Positions 40,029 through 42,779 of a DNA stretch of 42,779 nt are shown in pieces (position 1 is the stretch's first letter; each line of letters starts with the position of its first letter). Source of the DNA: an uncultured Caryophanales bacterium (GTDB lineage Bacteria > Bacillota_I > Bacilli_A > RFN20 > CAG-826). The stretch is taken from positions 1-42,779 of the forward strand of contig CALMWE010000257.1 of NCBI GenBank assembly GCA_937873795.1, read 5' to 3'. The notes under the pieces were generated by a model. It worked only from the letters and a program-made list of their open reading frames with translations, was not told where the DNA came from and ran no database searches. A program made the translations under genes and the position numbers.

Positions 40029-42287
40029 ATGTCAACCTATGCCATGAAACCCCGTTTTGTTTGGTCCGCTTTTTTGCTTTGCTCTCTTATGGCCATCGCC
40101 CTAATTTCCAAAGAGGGAGATCCCCCTTCGCCCATCCACGGCGAGAGTGATTACACGATTACCTTGAACGCTGCCAACGCACCCACGACGTCTTCGACCT
40201 ATACGGACACGCTTCAGACGGTCCGATACACCGAATTCGCCTATGGCGATGTCAAAGCCAGCGAAGGGAACCACGTGGAAATGAGCTCCAACGCGTGGAT
40301 CCGTAACAATTATCAAATCACCTCGATCACCGGCATTACCGTCACCTTCTCGGGTGATGGCTATCTGGATATCAGCGTGAGTTACGACACCAGCAATTAC
40401 TTCGAATATCCTTTGACTTCCGGAGTCCGCAAAGACTTCGCCAATCTTCCCTATTACTTTCAACTCATGTCTTGCAATGCCCCGGTCATCATCGAAAGCA
40501 TCGTCTTGACTTATTCCTGCGTGGACCATCCCGAAACCCTCGATAAATATGAAATATCCTGGTATGACGAGGATGGCATGACGCTGCTTGAAAAAGACGT
40601 CGACGTCGAACCGGGCACTATGCCTTCTTATGATGGGCCGACGCCCACCAAACCCTACGATCCGGGAGAAGGAACCTTCTTTACCTTCGCCGGATGGGAT
40701 TGGCCCTTAGAACCCGTCAGTGGCAATTTTAGTTATTTCGCGACCTACACACCTTATATGGCGACCTATAGCTTAATCACCGAAGGAACCGCATATGAAC
40801 TGACCAGCGTTTCCGATAATACCATGGTCCGTATTTCCATTCCCTCGAGTTATGAAGGCCTTCCGGTTACCTCGATTGCCGCCGAAGTGTTCGATGGCTT
40901 TACCAGCCTCGAAGCGGTGGATTTGCCTTCGACACTCGTCACCATCGGCGATGGCGCCTTTGCCGGATGTACCTCTTTGACCACGATCCATTTACCGGCC
41001 TCGTTGGGCAGTTTTGGTCAACTCCCCTTTGTCGGTGATTCATCGTTGACCTCGATTACCGTCGATGAGGCCAATACGCACTTCTCATCGTTGGACGGCG
41101 TTTTATTCAATGAAACCCAAGATACCTTGCTTATTTATCCCGACGGTAAAGGAACTTCTTACAGCATTCCTTCGGGCGTAACCACCGTTGCCGAGGGTGC
41201 TTTCTTCCATGCCACCCTCCTTGAAAGCGTCACCATTTCACCCAGCGTTACCACCCTCGGCAGCAGCGTCTTTGGCTTTTGCTCATCGCTGGATAACGTG
41301 GTGATCCCGAATACCGTGACCAACCTCGGCGTTTCGACGTTCGTGTATTGCACCGGACTCACCTCGGTCACCTTGCCTTCCGGATTAACCACACTCCCGT
41401 CCTCGACCTTCCAAGGATGTTCAAGTCTAGGCAGTGTCACGCTTCCTTCGGGCATTACGACCATCGACATGGATGCGTTCTATAACTGTTCTTCCTTGAC
41501 GTCGCTGACGCTTCCCAGTGGGTTGACCACCATCGGTACCCGTGCCTTTGCGTATTGCTCGCTCTTAGGCAACATGACGTTACCCGAAGGTTTAGTGACC
41601 ATCAATGGTAATGCTTTCCTCGGCTGCACCACGATGACTTCGATTACGATTCCCTCCACAGTGACCAGCATCGGCGCGTTTGTTTTCGTCGGCTGTTCCT
41701 CGCTCACCGAAATTGTGGTCGCCTCGGCCAATGCCAACTATGCTTCGCTCGCGGGTGTCCTATTCAATAAAGACTTCACGACCTTGATCAACTATCCCAC
41801 CGGAAAAGCCGATGCGACCTATGCGATTCCCAGCGGTGTGGTGAGTATCCTCAACAATGCTTTCCGCGATAACCTCTCCTTAGCCGCGGTCAGCATTCCC
41901 AGCAGCGTCACCTCCATCCTTGAATACAGTTTCCGTTCCTGCCTCAACCTGACGCTCACCATCGATCCCGCCAACACGGCCTATGCCATTGTCGATGGCG
42001 TGTTATTCACCGAAGATATGACGACCTTAGTGATGTTCCCCTCGGGAAAATCGGATGCTTCTTATACCGTCCCCAGCAGCGTCACGACCATTCAAGGCAA
42101 TGCCTTCCGGGATATTTCGACGTTGACTTCCGTAATCATCCCCAGCTCCGTGACCACGATCGGTTACCATGGCTTCTACTTGTGCAATAACCTCACCATC
42201 AACTGTGTCGCCAGTGCTAAACCCGCAGCATGGAATACGGACTGGAACGCCAGTAGCCGTCCCGTCGTGTGGGGGTATGTCGCGTAA
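40029..42287 (+). CDS. Large exported BspA-type LRR_5 surface protein with InlB-like B-repeat
   Basis: A 752-residue exported protein. It has a hydrophobic N-terminal segment (about 10-26, VWSAFLLCSLMAIALIS) and a beta-rich domain up to about 170 that matches the N-terminal domain of the 32537 protein (shared landmarks ITSIT, PYYFQL, LTYSC). A B-repeat-like module with WYDEDG and FAGWDW follows (about 172-246), then LRR_5 repeats to the end. Within the repeats, a unit with GVLFN...YP-GK appears three times (about 360, 570 and 655). No sorting signal is seen. GAGGAAA supports the start at 40029. Confidence 0.93.
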   Translation: MSTYAMKPRFVWSAFLLCSLMAIALISKEGDPPSPIHGESDYTITLNAANAPTTSSTYTDTLQTVRYTEFAYGDVKASEGNHVEMSSNAWIRNNYQITSITGITVTFSGDGYLDISVSYDTSNYFEYPLTSGVRKDFANLPYYFQLMSCNAPVIIESIVLTYSCVDHPETLDKYEISWYDEDGMTLLEKDVDVEPGTMPSYDGPTPTKPYDPGEGTFFTFAGWDWPLEPVSGNFSYFATYTPYMATYSLITEGTAYELTSVSDNTMVRISIPSSYEGLPVTSIAAEVFDGFTSLEAVDLPSTLVTIGDGAFAGCTSLTTIHLPASLGSFGQLPFVGDSSLTSITVDEANTHFSSLDGVLFNETQDTLLIYPDGKGTSYSIPSGVTTVAEGAFFHATLLESVTISPSVTTLGSSVFGFCSSLDNVVIPNTVTNLGVSTFVYCTGLTSVTLPSGLTTLPSSTFQGCSSLGSVTLPSGITTIDMDAFYNCSSLTSLTLPSGLTTIGTRAFAYCSLLGNMTLPEGLVTINGNAFLGCTTMTSITIPSTVTSIGAFVFVGCSSLTEIVVASANANYASLAGVLFNKDFTTLINYPTGKADATYAIPSGVVSILNNAFRDNLSLAAVSIPSSVTSILEYSFRSCLNLTLTIDPANTAYAIVDGVLFTEDMTTLVMFPSGKSDASYTVPSSVTTIQGNAFRDISTLTSVIIPSSVTTIGYHGFYLCNNLTINCVASAKPAAWNTDWNASSRPVVWGYVA

Positions 42288-42306
42288 TCGCTGATTACTT
42301 ATGATG

Positions 42307-42329
42307 AGCGGTCCTTTGGGGCCGCTTTT
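42307..42329 (+). terminator. Terminator of the second LRR protein gene
   Basis: AGCGGTCC (42307-42314) pairs with GGGCCGCT (42319-42326), loop TTTG, then TTTC. Confidence 0.88.
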
Positions 42330-42347
42330 CTCTCACCGTGTAGTTTC

Positions 42348-42376
42348 TTGACACTTACGGTATAATATCTACTAAT
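42348..42376 (+). promoter_or_regulatory. Candidate promoter of the last gene
   Basis: TTGACA (42348-42353) with ACTAAT (42371-42376) 17 bases on; a perfect TATAAT at 42361-42366 is too close to pair with it and has no -35 of its own. Confidence 0.45.
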
Positions 42377-42408
42377 ACCCCATCCTAAATCCGCTTGGAG
42401 GAAACCTT

Positions 42409-42779
42409 ATGATCAATAAAAAGTGGTTCTTGTATGTGACCGAGTTCTTTTCGGGTCTATCCGTCATGGCCATTGAAATCGGAGCCAGCCGTTTATTAGC
42501 CCCGTATTTCTCAAGCTCACAAATTGTCTGGACCTTAATCATCGGCACCATCATGATTGCGATGGCCATCGGTAATATCTGGGGCGGCAAGAGTGCGGAT
42601 AAGAACCCAAGCCCTTCAAAACTGTATTTTCGGCTTCTTTTAGCCGCTGTTTGGGTCGCCGCCATCCCATTCCTCGGAAAATACGTGATCGCCGGCATAT
42701 CGCTGTTTTTGGCCCTTTTCGTGACCAGCAATTATCTCGTCGTCAGTGCGATGGTCTCGTGTATCCTGATCTTCGTCTT
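42409..42779 (+). CDS. Spermidine-synthase-like membrane protein, cut by the window edge
   Basis: The first 123 residues of a protein that continues past the right edge. After MINKKWFLYVTEFFSGLS-type opening there are four hydrophobic segments, with AIEIGASRLLAPYF (about 20-33) and IMIAMAIGNIWGGKSADK (about 45-62). These are typical of the fused MFS/spermidine-synthase-like family, in which a membrane part precedes a SAM-binding methyltransferase-like domain. The catalytic part is outside the window. TTGGAGG precedes the start. Its substrate is unknown, and despite the name such proteins often do not make spermidine. Confidence 0.87.
   Translation, partial: MINKKWFLYVTEFFSGLSVMAIEIGASRLLAPYFSSSQIVWTLIIGTIMIAMAIGNIWGGKSADKNPSPSKLYFRLLLAAVWVAAIPFLGKYVIAGISLFLALFVTSNYLVVSAMVSCILIFV

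Noticed and set aside
32537-42287. CRISPR-like or tandem DNA repeats in the LRR genes
   Set aside because: The repetition is at protein level (LRR_5 units) with varied codons, not regularly spaced identical DNA.

Overview
The window looks like a chromosomal segment of a low-to-moderate-GC Bacillota-type bacterium, probably an uncultured gut or rumen lineage near the Erysipelotrichia/RF39-like Bacilli. The family set points that way: rubrerythrin, CarD/CdnL regulator, DUF975, YczE, DegV, YwaF-like and EFR1-type ferredoxin proteins, the DUF990-type ABC-2 trio, and many BspA-type (LRR_5) surface proteins. Strong AGGAGG-type ribosome sites, TATAAT-like -10 boxes and hairpin-plus-T-run terminators occur throughout. 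TGA is read as a stop, so the standard code applies. No rRNA, CRISPR array, transposase, integrase or replication origin was seen. The taxonomic placement is inference.

Layout. 1-2.3 kb: rubrerythrin, tRNA-Asp, tRNA-Phe, then a Fic-domain gene boxed between the intact tRNA-Phe and a decayed copy of its 3' half. 2.3-6.2 kb: small membrane proteins, then a compact run of E1-like (ThiF/MoeB) protein, MoaD/ThiS-like protein ending in GGG and short-chain dehydrogenase, then DUF975. 6.2-11.6 kb: CarD-like regulator behind a terminator-like leader, DEAD-box RNA helicase, exported subtilisin-like protease, YczE-type membrane protein. 11.7-20.7 kb: heterodimeric ABC exporter; an operon of zinc-ribbon protein, DUF1295 enzyme and GrpB-GNAT fusion; YwaF-like plus EFR1 ferredoxin pair; tandem LURP-one-related genes.

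20.7-23.9 kb is a minus-strand operon (ABC ATPase, two ABC-2 permeases, flavodoxin). It is transcribed divergently from a PII-like small protein plus CPA2 antiporter pair. 25.7-32.2 kb: GNAT-like protein, LRR lipoprotein (minus), secreted alpha-amylase, DUF1097 protein (minus), nitroreductase and a third zinc-ribbon protein. 32.2-32.5 kb has no protein gene but carries two successive promoter-hairpin-terminator units that look like small RNAs. 32.5-42.8 kb: two large LRR_5 surface proteins around a cupin, DegV (minus), an unknown membrane protein, a NYN-LOTUS protein with a 57-residue membrane peptide, and an AAA/DUF4143 ATPase whose promoter lies in three 23-bp-spaced repeats. The window ends inside a spermidine-synthase-like membrane protein.

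Together the genes suggest an anaerobic, carbohydrate-fermenting, host-associated cell: oxygen and redox defence (rubrerythrin, flavodoxin, ferredoxin, nitroreductase), starch breakdown, surface adhesion or sensing, and ion and small-molecule transport. The accessory-looking pieces are the Fic islet, the DUF4143 ATPase, the E1/ubiquitin-like pair and the two RNA units.
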